A stretch of 35,301 nt of DNA from Methanomassiliicoccus sp. (GCA_004525545.1 SPCU01000006.1:1-35301), one strand, 5' to 3'. Positions 16,781-24,695 are shown, counted from the stretch's first letter. Notes: generated by a model from the letters alone, not told the origin. Made by a program: numbers and translations.

Positions 16781-16812
16781 TTATATATAGTGGGCAACGA
16801 TTGTTTTATATA
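16781..16812 (+). promoter_or_regulatory. Tandem TATA-like boxes upstream of the ribosomal operon
   Basis: TTATATATA (16781-16789) and TTTTATATA (16803-16811) lie upstream of a roughly 190-nt leader. The second box predicts a start near 16830-16835. A CT/T-rich run at 16765-16779 just before may terminate the preceding operon. Confidence 0.6.
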
Positions 16813-16823
16813 CAGATATCAGT

Positions 16824-16979
16824 ATGCGAGTTCTGCTCAACGCACTGAGGACGTTCGACCAGACCCCTTGGGCAATGCTTCAAGCATCCCTAAATCGCCC
16901 CCATCCGCGCATTCTGGAGGGTGATGACGGTGTCACGGTCGAAGGTGCTGACCTCAACACTCTTGAGAACAGGCGTTAG
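16824..16979 (+). CDS. Possible 51-codon upstream ORF in the L3 leader
   Basis: The frame is open from ATG 16824 to TAG 16977-16979 and would give a 51-residue peptide starting MRVLLNALRTFDQTPWAM. There is no ribosome-binding site. It could be translated only from a short leader made by the upstream TATA box. Third-position GC is mixed (roughly 60 percent by eye), lower than in neighbouring genes. I recognise no family. It may be chance coding inside a leader RNA. Confidence 0.25.
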   Translation: MRVLLNALRTFDQTPWAMLQASLNRPHPRILEGDDGVTVEGADLNTLENRR

Positions 16980-17023
16980 CGTAAGAGAGTGTGCTCTCTC
17001 ATGAGATAGGGAGAGGGAGATCC
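16833..17023 (+). promoter_or_regulatory. Structured 5' leader of the ribosomal protein operon with competing hairpins
   Basis: Several inverted repeats occur in the predicted leader: ATGC/GCAT (16875-16878 with 16884-16887), CTCAA/TTGAG (16953-16957 with 16963-16967), and a perfect 6-bp AGAGAG/CTCTCT hairpin with TGTG loop (16984-16989 with 16994-16999). The CTCTCTC arm 16994-17000 can instead pair with GGGAGAG at 17009-17015, just ahead of the L3 start at 17024. The two folds exclude each other, so translation of L3 could be switched. This is inference from base pairing. Confidence 0.45.
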
Positions 17024-18025
17024 ATGCCGAACATTAGACGTCCGAGAAGAGGCTCAAAGGGCTTTGGCCCTAGGAAAAGGGCCGTTAAACAGACACCGAG
17101 GCTGGACGCTTGGCCAGAGATTAGCGAAGGCCCTAAGGTCCAAGGTTTTGCCGGTTATAAAGCAGGAATGACTCACGCATTCATCGTGGATCACCGCAAC
17201 AAGAGCACCACTTCTGGTCAGGAGATCAGGGTGCCTGTCACCGTTCTAGAAGTACCCCCGATGGTGGTGGCCGCGGTACGTATCTACGAGAATACCCGCT
17301 ATGGGCTAAAGACCGCTGGAGAAGTATGGGCATCTCAGCTGGACGAAAACTTGTCTAGGCTGTTGCCCGTTCCCAAGAAGGTCGACGCCGAGCAGGCCTG
17401 GGAGAAGATGAAGGGAGTGGACACCGAGGACGTTAGGGTCCTGGCGTTCACCCAACCCAAGCTGGTCCAAGGAGTGCCGAAGAAGCGCCCTGAGCTCATG
17501 GAGCTACGCATAGGCGGCGGCACCATGGATGCGAGGATAGAGTTCGCCAAGGCGCTGCTGGGTAAGTTCATCAGCATCAACGACTTCGCCAAGGTGGGCG
17601 GGATGATCGATGTCGTCGCCATCACCAAGGGGAAGGGGTTCCAAGGCGCTACCAAGCGCTGGGGCCTGAAGTTGCTGTCCCACAAGAACTCCAAGCACCG
17701 CCGCATGGTCGGTAACCTGGGACCTAAGAGGCCTGGTTACGTCCGAGGCACCGTTCCTCAGTCCGGTCAGATGGGATACCATCAGAGGACCGAGGTCAAC
17801 AAGCTCATATTGAAAATAGGGGAAAGTGGGCAGGAGGTCAGCCCTAAGGGCGGCTTCCTACACTATGGTGTGGTAATAAACCCCTTCGTGCTGATCCACG
17901 GATCCGTGCCTGGCCCGACAAAGAGGCTGGTGCGGATGAGGGACCCGGTAAGGAGGCAGCAGGCGGACCTGAAGGAAGCGCCTGATATGGTGTACATATC
18001 CACCGAATCCAAGCAGGGGGCGTAA
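17024..18025 (+). CDS. rpl3: 50S ribosomal protein L3 (uL3)
   Basis: uL3 is an early-assembling large-subunit protein whose long loop reaches the peptidyl transferase centre. The 333-residue archaeal/eukaryal type begins MPNIRRPRRGSKGFGPRKR. It contains the beta-barrel (GFAGYKAGMTHAFIVDH) and the loop with KGKGFQGATKRWG and KNSKHRRMVGNLG. The ATG at 17024 is used because GGGAGAGGGAGA immediately precedes it and the family starts MPxxRRPRRGS. An in-frame GTG at 16991 lies inside the leader hairpin and is rejected. It is first in the operon. Confidence 0.97.
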   Translation: MPNIRRPRRGSKGFGPRKRAVKQTPRLDAWPEISEGPKVQGFAGYKAGMTHAFIVDHRNKSTTSGQEIRVPVTVLEVPPMVVAAVRIYENTRYGLKTAGEVWASQLDENLSRLLPVPKKVDAEQAWEKMKGVDTEDVRVLAFTQPKLVQGVPKKRPELMELRIGGGTMDARIEFAKALLGKFISINDFAKVGGMIDVVAITKGKGFQGATKRWGLKLLSHKNSKHRRMVGNLGPKRPGYVRGTVPQSGQMGYHQRTEVNKLILKIGESGQEVSPKGGFLHYGVVINPFVLIHGSVPGPTKRLVRMRDPVRRQQADLKEAPDMVYISTESKQGA

Positions 18026-18028
18026 GCA

Positions 18029-18802
18029 ATGGTCGATAACGTACAGGTCAACATATATTCGTTAACGGGCGAGGTCCTAAGGACCCAATCCCTACCCGGG
18101 GTGTTCGCCACCCAGTTCCGACCCGATGTCATCCAGAGGGCTGTAGTGGCCGAGCAGGCCAACAAGAGGCAGCCCTATGGGTCCAAGCCGGGTGCCGGAA
18201 TCAGGCATTCGGTGTCAACCTGGGGCAAAGGCCGAGGCGTGGCCAGGGTCCAGAGATTGGCCCAGGGCGCCAAGGGTGCCGAGTCCCCTAACAACGTGGG
18301 AGGCCGCCGGGCCTTCCCGCCCAGAGTGGACAAGGACTGGAGCAAGAAGGTCAACCAGAAGGAGCGCGTATTGGCTCGCTTTTCGGCACTGGCCGCCACC
18401 GCTGATGCGGAGAAGGTCAAGGCCCGCGGTCACCGCTTCAATGAAGAGCTGACTCTGCCAGTGGTCATAGAGGACCGCCTGGAGGACGTTCGCAGCACCT
18501 CTGAGGTGCTAGATGTCCTGATGAGCCTCGGTCTGCAGGACGATGTCATCCGCAGCAAGGATGGGATCCGTGTTCGAGCCGGCCGCGGCAAGATGAGGGG
18601 ACGGCGCTACCGCATGCCCCGAAGCCTGCTCATAGTGGTCTCGAACCACGACGTCGCTCTGGTCAAGGGCGCCAGGAACCTTCCAGGTGTCGAGGTGATG
18701 AACGCCGAGGGATTGAACTCAGGACTGCTGGCCCCCGGTGGATTGCCCGGAAGACTGACGGTGTTCACTGAGTCCGCGCTCAAGAAAGTAGGGGAGTGGT
18801 GA
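18029..18802 (+). CDS. rpl4: 50S ribosomal protein L4 (uL4)
   Basis: uL4 lines the peptide exit tunnel near its constriction. The 257-residue protein has the N-terminal strand VNIYSLTGEV and the extended basic loop QPYGSKPGAGIRHSVSTWGKGRG, with the archaeal/eukaryal signature GGRRAFPPRV. The C-terminal alpha-beta domain contains LIVVSNHDVALVKGARNLPGV. It begins three bases after the L3 stop. In bacteria L4 autoregulates its operon. Nothing in the sequence shows whether it binds the leader here. Confidence 0.97.
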   Translation: MVDNVQVNIYSLTGEVLRTQSLPGVFATQFRPDVIQRAVVAEQANKRQPYGSKPGAGIRHSVSTWGKGRGVARVQRLAQGAKGAESPNNVGGRRAFPPRVDKDWSKKVNQKERVLARFSALAATADAEKVKARGHRFNEELTLPVVIEDRLEDVRSTSEVLDVLMSLGLQDDVIRSKDGIRVRAGRGKMRGRRYRMPRSLLIVVSNHDVALVKGARNLPGVEVMNAEGLNSGLLAPGGLPGRLTVFTESALKKVGEW

Positions 18803-18804
18803 TC

Positions 18805-19083
18805 ATGGCCAGAAAGGTACTGCTTTATCCATATGTGACGGAAAAGACCATGAACTACATGACCGGCACGCCTACCCAGGATTTCACGGACGGGAACAAG
18901 ATAGTTTTCATCGTGGACCGCTTCGCCAACAAGGCGCAGATCAAGGCAGCCTTCGAAGAATACTTCGAGGTCAGGGTAGACAAGGTCTGGACCAAGATAG
19001 CCAAGGATGGCAAGCACGCCACAATAAAGCTAGCTGAAGGATACTCTGCCGAGGACATCGGTATGAGGATAGGAGTCTTCTGA
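18805..19083 (+). CDS. rpl23: 50S ribosomal protein L23 (uL23)
   Basis: uL23 sits at the exit of the peptide tunnel and offers the docking site for SRP and SecYEG. The 92-residue protein has the family features YPYVTEKTMN near the start and NKAQIKAAFEEYFEVRVDKVWT in the middle. It ends with the short strand ATIKLAEGYSAEDIGMRIGVF. The ATG at 18805 follows GGAGTGGTGAT; an in-frame upstream GTG overlaps the L4 stop and is less likely. The next gene, L2, begins 11 nt downstream. Confidence 0.96.
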   Translation: MARKVLLYPYVTEKTMNYMTGTPTQDFTDGNKIVFIVDRFANKAQIKAAFEEYFEVRVDKVWTKIAKDGKHATIKLAEGYSAEDIGMRIGVF

Positions 19084-19094
19084 GGAGGGGGAAC

Positions 19095-19793
19095 ATGGGT
19101 AGACGACTAAGACAACAGAGAAGGGGCCACGGAAGCTCCACCTATCGGTCCCCGAGCCACAGGCACGTGGGAGAGATAAAACACCCCCATTCTGAACTGA
19201 AGAATGGTGTAGTGACGGATATTATCCACGCCCCGGGCCGCAACAGCCCGGTGGCTGAGATCAAGTTCGAGAGCGGGAAGAAGGACAAGATCATCGCGGT
19301 CGAAGGCCTGATGGTCGGACAGGATATCAGCGTGGACGGTACAAAGAACCTGAAGCCTGGCAGCATCCTGCCCCTGTCCAACATCCCTGAAGGTACTCTT
19401 ATCCATAATCTGGAGGCCAGACCTGGTGATGGCGGAAAGTTCGTACGCACTGCGGGAACCTACGCCACCGTGGTGACGAAGGGTGACACTGTAGTGGTGG
19501 AGTTGCCCTCCGGCGCCTTCAAGAACCTGGACCCCAGGTGTCGCGCCGGCATTGGTATAATCGCGGGCGGAGGTGCTTCGGAGAAGCCGTTCGCCAAGGC
19601 AGGAAAGAAGTTCCATGCCTTACGCAGCAAGGCAAAAGCAAACTTCAAGGTGAAGGGAGTGGCCATGAACGCGGTCGATCACCCCCACGGTGGTGGCGGT
19701 CACCCGCACGTCGGCAAGCCCAGCACCGTATCGAGGAACGCCCCGCCGGGAAGGAAGGTCGGTAGGCTTTCCCCCCAGAAGAAGAGGAAGTGA
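19095..19793 (+). CDS. rpl2: 50S ribosomal protein L2 (uL2)
   Basis: uL2 is needed for subunit joining and lies near the peptidyl transferase centre. The 232-residue archaeal type starts MGRRLRQQRRGHGSSTYRSPSHRH. It has the OB-like and SH3-like domains (IHAPGRNSPVAEIKF, GDTVVVELPSG) and the conserved C-terminal motif MNAVDHPHGGGGHPHVGK, which includes the functionally important His. GAGGGGG before the ATG is a strong ribosome-binding site. Confidence 0.97.
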   Translation: MGRRLRQQRRGHGSSTYRSPSHRHVGEIKHPHSELKNGVVTDIIHAPGRNSPVAEIKFESGKKDKIIAVEGLMVGQDISVDGTKNLKPGSILPLSNIPEGTLIHNLEARPGDGGKFVRTAGTYATVVTKGDTVVVELPSGAFKNLDPRCRAGIGIIAGGGASEKPFAKAGKKFHALRSKAKANFKVKGVAMNAVDHPHGGGGHPHVGKPSTVSRNAPPGRKVGRLSPQKKRK

Positions 19794-19799
19794 TTCTAG

Positions 19800-20261
19800 A
19801 TGGCCGATGAAAAGCTAACTGGTACCAAATCCTCGAGGAGGAAGCAAAGGAAGAAGAAGGGCATGATGACCGCCCGTAGGAAGAAGGAATTCACCTACCG
19901 CGGTTTCAACCTGGAGCAGCTCCAGGAGATGCCCTTCGATGAGATGGTGGACCTTCTGCCATCCAGGACCAGAAGGTCCTTCCGTCGCGGCCTCAACGAG
20001 GAACAGAAGACCACCTTCGACAAGATATGGTCCGGAAAACACGAAGTGGTGCGCACGCACCGCAGGGACATACCGGTCGTGCCGGCCTTCGTAGGTCGCC
20101 GCGTGGCCGTGTACAATGGAAAGGAATTCAAGGAAGTCGAGATAAAACCGGAGATGATCGGGCACTTCCTGGGCGAGTTCGCCGCGACAAGGGGCTCCGT
20201 GAAGCACTCTGGTCCTGGCGTCGGTGCGACCAGGGGATCCAAGTTCATGCCGCTGAAGTGA
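19800..20261 (+). CDS. rps19: 30S ribosomal protein S19 (uS19)
   Basis: uS19 sits in the head of the small subunit and contacts the A-site tRNA and S13. The 153-residue protein is the long archaeal/eukaryal form. A Lys/Arg-rich N-terminal 30 residues (SSRRKQRKKKGMMTARRKKEF) precedes the helical linker LLPSRTRRSFRRGL. The conserved core follows with VRTHRRDIPVVPAFVGRRVAVYNG and GHFLGEFAATRGSVKHSGPGVGATRGS. Six bases separate it from L2. Confidence 0.97.
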   Translation: MADEKLTGTKSSRRKQRKKKGMMTARRKKEFTYRGFNLEQLQEMPFDEMVDLLPSRTRRSFRRGLNEEQKTTFDKIWSGKHEVVRTHRRDIPVVPAFVGRRVAVYNGKEFKEVEIKPEMIGHFLGEFAATRGSVKHSGPGVGATRGSKFMPLK

Positions 20262-20271
20262 GGTGACAAAC

Positions 20272-20718
20272 ATGGTTGGATACACTGCTCAAGCCGATCC
20301 GGACACTACGTCCAAGGCCATCGCCAAAGAGTTGCCCATCTCCCCCAAGTTCTCACGTGAGATATGCCGGATGATAAGGGGAAAGAAGGTAGATTACGCC
20401 ATCCGCATGTTGGAAGAGGTAGTGGAACTGCGCCGCCCGGTGCCGATCCGCCGCCACAACATGGGTGTGGCCCACAAGGCCGGGGTCGGACCCGGTCGGT
20501 TCCCCAAGAAGGCCGCCTCGGCCATCATCAAGGTGCTGCAAAGTGCCAAGAGCAACGCTGAGTACAAAGGGCTGGACGCCGACAATATGAAGGTGAGGAT
20601 AGTATCCGCGCACCTGGGAAGGACCATACGCGGTTACATGCCTAGGGCACACGGTCGCAGCACCCAATGGGACCAGCAGACCGTGAATATCGAAGTCATA
20701 CTGGAGGAGGTTCAGTAA
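20272..20718 (+). CDS. rpl22: 50S ribosomal protein L22 (uL22)
   Basis: uL22 extends a beta hairpin into the exit tunnel beside L4. The 148-residue archaeal type has ELPISPKFSREICRMIRGKKV and PVPIRRHNMGVAHKAGVGPGRFPKKAA, then the hairpin with VRIVSAHLGRTIRGYMPRAHGR. The ATG at 20272 is chosen because AGGTGACAAAC precedes it. An in-frame GTG three codons earlier lies within that site. The stop abuts the S3 start. Confidence 0.96.
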   Translation: MVGYTAQADPDTTSKAIAKELPISPKFSREICRMIRGKKVDYAIRMLEEVVELRRPVPIRRHNMGVAHKAGVGPGRFPKKAASAIIKVLQSAKSNAEYKGLDADNMKVRIVSAHLGRTIRGYMPRAHGRSTQWDQQTVNIEVILEEVQ

Positions 20719-21441
20719 ATGGCCAGCGAAAGAAAGTTCGTGGCGGAGAACATCAGAAGGGTTCTCCTCAAGGAATATTTGATGAAGACAGTCGATCGCG
20801 CCGGATTCGGCGGGGTGGACGTACAGAGGACCCCGATGGGGACCAGGGTCACCCTGGTAACCGAGAGGCCTGGCATCGTCATTGGTCGCCGAGGGGCGGC
20901 CATCAAATCGTTGACCAAGGCCATCGAGGACAACTTCCATTACGACAACCCTCAGATCGAGGTCCAGGAGGTCGAGAACCCCAACCTCAACGCCCAGATC
21001 ATGGCCGAGAAGCTGGCCTTCGCTCTGGAGCGGGGCTGGCACTTCCGCCGGGCAGGGCATTCCACGGTGCGCCGCATCATGGAATCCGGGGCCCGTGGCT
21101 GCCTGATCATCATCTCCGGCAAGCTGACCGGGGAGAGACACCGCACTGAGAAGTTCAAGGACGGGTACATAAAGTACTGCGGAGAGACCCGGTTGCTGTT
21201 CGTGGACACCGGATTCGCCGTGGCCAAACTGAAACCGGGCGTCATAGGCGTCCAGGTAGAGATCATGGACCCCGACGCACGCCTCCCTGCGGAGATCGAT
21301 GTCATGCCTATGGATGAAGCCATCAAGGCAAACCCTGACCTGGAGGAGATCCTGCGCAAGGAGGACGAGGTATCGGTCATCGCCGAGCACCCCGCGGAGG
21401 AACCCCCACCGGAAGATGACAAGGAGGAGGTGGCTGAATAA
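20719..21441 (+). CDS. rps3: 30S ribosomal protein S3 (uS3)
   Basis: uS3 guards the mRNA entry channel. The 240-residue protein has an N-terminal KH type II domain with VIGRRGAAIKSL (around 54-65). The C-terminal domain includes AGHSTVRRIMESGARGCLIIISGKL and GVIGVQVEIMDPDARLP. An acidic tail rich in Glu, Pro and Asp closes the protein, as in many archaeal S3. It starts directly after the L22 stop with GGAGG upstream inside L22. Confidence 0.97.
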   Translation: MASERKFVAENIRRVLLKEYLMKTVDRAGFGGVDVQRTPMGTRVTLVTERPGIVIGRRGAAIKSLTKAIEDNFHYDNPQIEVQEVENPNLNAQIMAEKLAFALERGWHFRRAGHSTVRRIMESGARGCLIIISGKLTGERHRTEKFKDGYIKYCGETRLLFVDTGFAVAKLKPGVIGVQVEIMDPDARLPAEIDVMPMDEAIKANPDLEEILRKEDEVSVIAEHPAEEPPPEDDKEEVAE

Positions 21442-21642
21442 ATGGCTTCGATAAATACCTCTGAAATTAGGAAGATGAACGTGGATGAGCGAGCCGGCAA
21501 GCTCCGCGAGCTGCAGGATGAGCTCATGCACGAGAAGGGAGCGGCCGCCATGGGCGGCGCCCCTAACAACCCGGGGAAGATCAGGGCCCTAAGGACCAAC
21601 ATCGCCAGGATCCTAACCGTCCAGAAGGAGGAAGAGAAATAA
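21442..21642 (+). CDS. rpl29: 50S ribosomal protein L29 (uL29)
   Basis: uL29 is a small two-helix protein near the tunnel exit beside L23. The 66-residue product starts MASINTSEIRKMN, has the helix VDERAGKLRELQDELMHEKGAAAMGG and ends with the second helix IRALRTNIARILTVQKEEE, matching the family's size and layout. It begins immediately after the S3 stop and overlaps the next gene by one base (TAATG). Confidence 0.95.
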   Translation: MASINTSEIRKMNVDERAGKLRELQDELMHEKGAAAMGGAPNNPGKIRALRTNIARILTVQKEEEK

Positions 21643-21941
21643 TGGCCGATATTTGCTCGGTATGTGGGCTCCCTAAAGAGCTGTGTATGTGCGAGGAGAT
21701 CGCCAGAGAACAGCAGTCCGTAAGGATCTACACCGACAGCCGACGGTACGGCAAGAAAGTCACCGTTGTCGATGGCATCGATGCCACCGATATAGACATG
21801 GATGACCTGGCGCGCACCTTGAAGAACAAGTGCGCCGCCGGCGGTACCGCCAAAGAAGGCAAGATCGAGCTCCAGGGTGACCACAAGAAGAAGGTCCAAC
21901 AAGCCCTGGAAGAAATGGGCTTCAAGACCGAGGTTCGGTAG
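21642..21941 (+). CDS. Translation initiation factor aIF1 (SUI1 family)
   Basis: aIF1 binds the small subunit near the P site and enforces start-codon fidelity. The 99-residue protein has a Cys-containing N-terminus (CSVCGLPKELCMCEE), which may bind zinc as in other archaeal homologues. The SUI1 core follows with YGKKVTVVDGID, KNKCAAGGTAKEGKIELQGDHKKKV and the C-terminal GFKTEVR. Its position between L29 and the RNase P p29 gene is conserved in archaea. The stop is TAG. Confidence 0.94.
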   Translation: MADICSVCGLPKELCMCEEIAREQQSVRIYTDSRRYGKKVTVVDGIDATDIDMDDLARTLKNKCAAGGTAKEGKIELQGDHKKKVQQALEEMGFKTEVR

Positions 21942-21946
21942 GAGCC

Positions 21947-22207
21947 ATGGACAAGAGGGATTTCATGAGACAAGAACTCATCGGACTGGACATCGAGGTG
22001 GTGGAATCCAACTGTCCCGAGCACCTGTTGCGCGGGAAGGTGGTGGACGAGACCAAGAACATGCTGGCCATCTCCTGCCAGGGCAGTGAGCGGTGGATAC
22101 CCAAGTCCGGCCATGGGTTCGAGTTCACATATCAGGGCGAGAGGATCAGGGTCCTAGGATCCGAGATCCAGTATCGACCAGAGGATAGGATCAAGAAAAT
22201 TAGGTGA
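21947..22207 (+). CDS. rnp1: Ribonuclease P protein component 1 (Rpp29)
   Basis: Rpp29 is an RNase P protein subunit with an Sm-like barrel, acting with the catalytic RNA on pre-tRNA 5' ends. The 86-residue protein matches the family: RQELIGLDIEVVESNCPEH, then RGKVVDETKNMLAIS and a C-terminal RVLGSEIQYRPEDRIKKIR. Its insertion between aIF1 and S17 is the usual archaeal arrangement. With Pop5 at 6663, two RNase P proteins are in this window. Confidence 0.94.
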   Translation: MDKRDFMRQELIGLDIEVVESNCPEHLLRGKVVDETKNMLAISCQGSERWIPKSGHGFEFTYQGERIRVLGSEIQYRPEDRIKKIR

Positions 22208-22211
22208 TCTA

Positions 22212-22538
22212 ATGAGCGAAGTTAGAGACATTGGCATTGATGTCAAGGCCCCCTCGGCCACCTGCGAGGACCAGTACTGTCCATTCCACGGGAAGCTCCC
22301 GGTAAGGGGACAGATCATTGACGGCGAAGTAGTGTCCGTTAAGATGAACGGCAGCGCCGTGGTCGAGAGGAATTACTTGAAGTATGACAAGAAGTACGAA
22401 CGTTTCGAAAAGAGGACGAAGAGATACACCGTCCACAACCCTCCATGCCTGGAGATAGGCTCGGGGGACAAGGTGCGCATCATGGAGTGCCGCCCCTTGA
22501 GCAAGACGGTGTCATTCGTCATAGTGGAGAAAAGGTGA
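22212..22538 (+). CDS. rps17: 30S ribosomal protein S17 (uS17)
   Basis: uS17 is a primary 16S rRNA-binding protein with an OB fold. The 108-residue archaeal type has an N-terminal extension containing [17 protein letters not shown]. The OB strands follow with [37 protein letters not shown] as separate conserved pieces, then [22 protein letters not shown]. It starts four bases after rnp1 with AGGTGATCTA upstream. Confidence 0.96.
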   Translation: MSEVRDIGIDVKAPSATCEDQYCPFHGKLPVRGQIIDGEVVSVKMNGSAVVERNYLKYDKKYERFEKRTKRYTVHNPPCLEIGSGDKVRIMECRPLSKTVSFVIVEKR

Positions 22539-22542
22539 GGAC

Positions 22543-22941
22543 ATGAAGGGATTGGCAGGGAACCAGACCAGGGGCATCATTACCGGCTCCGTCCTGGACG
22601 TGGTGGACAACACCGGCGCCAAGACCATCAGTGTCATCGCCGTGCCTAACTATCACGGGACGCACGGACGCTGCCCCGCCGCGGCCGTGGGTGACATCGT
22701 CGTCGCCTCGGTGAAGAAGGGCACTCCCGAGATGAGACGACAGGTGGTATACGCCATCATCGTCCGTCAGAGGAGACCGTTCCGCCGGGCGGACGGGACC
22801 ATGGTGCATTTCGAGGATAACGCAGCGGTCATCACCACCGATGAGGGTGAGACCAAGGGAAGCGACATAAAGGGTCCAGTGGCCAGAGAGGCCGCTGAGC
22901 GCTGGCCGCGTGTAGCCGCCACCGCTTCGACCATCGTTTGA
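22543..22941 (+). CDS. rpl14: 50S ribosomal protein L14 (uL14)
   Basis: uL14 is a beta-barrel protein at the subunit interface that also binds aIF6. The 132-residue protein has [39 protein letters not shown] and the family signature [19 protein letters not shown], followed by [29 protein letters not shown] in conserved order. GAGGACATG places the start after the S17 stop. The L24 gene follows after ten bases. Confidence 0.97.
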   Translation: MKGLAGNQTRGIITGSVLDVVDNTGAKTISVIAVPNYHGTHGRCPAAAVGDIVVASVKKGTPEMRRQVVYAIIVRQRRPFRRADGTMVHFEDNAAVITTDEGETKGSDIKGPVAREAAERWPRVAATASTIV

Positions 22942-22951
22942 GGTGTTGGAA

Positions 22952-23323
22952 ATGACGAGCAAGTTGGCAAGAAAACAGAGGAAGGCGCTGTACAACGCGC
23001 CGAACCACGTGCGCAACAAGAGCGTCGGCTCCCACCTCAGCGAAGAGCTGGTCGAGAAGATGGGACGCCGCACCGTCAGGGTCGTCAAGGGCGACACTGT
23101 CAGGGTGGTTCGAGGGGATGAGGACATACTCAACCTCGAGGGCAAGGTCACCAGCGTGGACACAGAGAAAGGACGTCTTATCATCGAAGGAGTGACCATC
23201 GCCAAGGCGGACGGCACCATGACCGAGAGGCCAGTGCATGCCTCCAACGTGGTCATCATCAGGCTTGAACTAAAGGACAATTACCGCAAGCAGAAATTGC
23301 AATACGAGGAGGGTTCCTCATGA
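22952..23323 (+). CDS. rpl24: 50S ribosomal protein L24 (uL24)
   Basis: uL24 is an assembly initiator that binds the 5' domain of 23S rRNA. The 123-residue archaeal/eukaryal form has the basic N-terminus SKLARKQRKALYNAPNHVR. The KOW motif follows in VVKGDTVRVVRGDEDILNLEGKV, then EGVTIAKADGTMTERPVHASNVVI. The ATG at 22952 is chosen because GAGGTG sits about 6 nt before it, rather than the GTG within that site. The last four bases overlap S4e (ATGA). Confidence 0.95.
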   Translation: MTSKLARKQRKALYNAPNHVRNKSVGSHLSEELVEKMGRRTVRVVKGDTVRVVRGDEDILNLEGKVTSVDTEKGRLIIEGVTIAKADGTMTERPVHASNVVIIRLELKDNYRKQKLQYEEGSS

Positions 23324-24030
23324 CCCAAGATTTAAAAAGATTGAACGCACCGAAGAGCTGGCCGGTGCCTAGGAAGAGCAGCGTATGGGTGACCAGCCCC
23401 AACCCCGGCGCACATCCGCTGGACCAATGCATGCCCCTGACCCTAGTGTTGCGGGACCTGCTCAAGGTCTGCGATACCGCCGCCGAGGCCAGGAAGATCC
23501 TCTCCGCCAAGCATGTATTGGTGGACGGAAGGGTGGTCACCGAGGCTAAGCTCCCCGTGGGCCTGATGGACGTATTGAGCCTGCCCGCTTCGGGCAAGTA
23601 CTACCGCATGCTGATAGACAGCCGCGGAAAGTTCACACTGGTCGAGACGACCGAGGACCGCGCCAAGTGGAAGCTGTGCCGCATAGAGAACAAGACCGTG
23701 ATCAGCGGCGGCCGCCTGCAGCTAAACATGCACGACGGACGCAACATCCTGGTCGACGAGGACAGCTACAAGACCGGCGATGTACTGAAGATAGAGCTGC
23801 CGACGCAGAAGATCATCGAGCCATTCAAAATGGTACAGGGCAACGTGGCCATGATCACCAGCGGAAGCAGTGCCGGTCAGATAATGGTGATAGAGGAACA
23901 GGTCGAAGCGCGTTCCTCCTCACCAGACCTGGTTCGGTTCAAGAACGGAAAGCTGACCGTGAAGAACAACGTGTTCGTGATCGGAAACAAGACCCCCGAG
24001 GTCGTACTGCCTGAGGTGAACGCAGTATGA
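23320..24030 (+). CDS. rps4e: 30S ribosomal protein S4e (eS4)
   Basis: eS4 is an archaeal/eukaryal small-subunit protein. The 236-residue product begins with LKRLNAPKSWPVPRKSSVWVTSPNPG. It has an S4-type RNA-binding region (LVLRDLLKVCDTAAEARKIL, HVLVDGRVV), a central domain (VISGGRLQLNMHDGRNIL) and a C-terminal KOW-like segment with NVFVIG. It overlaps L24 by four bases at its start and L5 by four at its end, suggesting tight translational coupling. Confidence 0.96.
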   Translation: MTQDLKRLNAPKSWPVPRKSSVWVTSPNPGAHPLDQCMPLTLVLRDLLKVCDTAAEARKILSAKHVLVDGRVVTEAKLPVGLMDVLSLPASGKYYRMLIDSRGKFTLVETTEDRAKWKLCRIENKTVISGGRLQLNMHDGRNILVDEDSYKTGDVLKIELPTQKIIEPFKMVQGNVAMITSGSSAGQIMVIEEQVEARSSSPDLVRFKNGKLTVKNNVFVIGNKTPEVVLPEVNAV

Positions 24031-24542
24031 GCGAGAACGTAATGCGCAAACCGCGCATCGAGAAGGTAGCCGTCAACATCGGGGTCGGCGAATCCGGAGA
24101 AAGACTAGTAAAAGCACAGAAGGTGTTGGAGATGGTCACCACACAGAAATCCAAGCAGACCTTCTCCAAGGTCACCAACCGTGATTTCGGCATCCGCGAA
24201 GGTCAACCGATCGGATGCATCGTCACTCTCAGGGGAGAGAAGGCCATGGACTTCCTGAAAAGGGCGTTCACCATTCGCGAGAACCGCATCGCCTCATACT
24301 CCTTTGATCAGGAGGGTAACCTGTCCTTCGGGATACCCGACTACACCGACTTTTCAGGGTTGAAGTACGACCCGGAGATCGGTATCTTTGGTATGGACGT
24401 AAGCGTGTCCATCCAGAGGCCTGGAAAGAGAATAGCCAGGCGCCGCGTCATGCGCCGCAAAGTGCCCAAGAACCACCGTATGACCAGGGCAGAGGCCATG
24501 AACTTCATGAAGGAGATATTCAACATAGAGGTGATCGATTGA
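24027..24542 (+). CDS. rpl5: 50S ribosomal protein L5 (uL5)
   Basis: uL5 binds 5S rRNA in the central protuberance and contacts the P-site tRNA. The 171-residue protein has [20 protein letters not shown], the segment [21 protein letters not shown], and the C-terminal [24 protein letters not shown]. The ATG overlaps the S4e stop (ATGA). Its own stop overlaps the TTG start of S14. Confidence 0.97.
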   Translation: MSENVMRKPRIEKVAVNIGVGESGERLVKAQKVLEMVTTQKSKQTFSKVTNRDFGIREGQPIGCIVTLRGEKAMDFLKRAFTIRENRIASYSFDQEGNLSFGIPDYTDFSGLKYDPEIGIFGMDVSVSIQRPGKRIARRRVMRRKVPKNHRMTRAEAMNFMKEIFNIEVID

Positions 24543-24685
24543 AGCCTAAAAAGAAATTCGGACGGAGCGTTGGCTGCACCAGATGTGGTCGTAAGAGAGG
24601 GCTCGTCCGCCGTTACGGAATGCACCTTTGCAGACAATGCTTCAGGGAGATCGCGCCGCAGATAGGGTTCAAGAAGTACTCGTGA
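24539..24685 (+). CDS. rps14: 30S ribosomal protein S14, zinc-binding type (uS14)
   Basis: uS14 lies in the small-subunit head. The 48-residue product begins [21 protein letters not shown] and ends [14 protein letters not shown], with a complete C-x2-C...C-x2-C zinc site (CTRC and CRQC). It initiates at TTG 24539, overlapping the L5 stop by four bases, with AGGTGAT upstream. The small size and TTG start make it easy to overlook. Confidence 0.95.
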   Translation: MKPKKKFGRSVGCTRCGRKRGLVRRYGMHLCRQCFREIAPQIGFKKYS

Positions 24686-24695
24686 GGTGAAAAAA

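Noticed and set aside
16919-16952. C/D-box-like pair GTGATGA ... CTGA in the rpl3 leader.
   Set aside because: Only one C and one D box are present with no D'/C' pair and no terminal stem; such short motifs are expected by chance.
16991-17023. GTG-initiated N-terminal extension of L3.
   Set aside because: It falls in the leader hairpin; the ATG at 17024 has the ribosome-binding site and the family N-terminus.
20353-21531. 392-codon minus-strand ORF opposite L22, S3 and L29.
   Set aside because: Antisense to highly conserved ribosomal genes with strong third-position GC; typical mirror ORF without family features.
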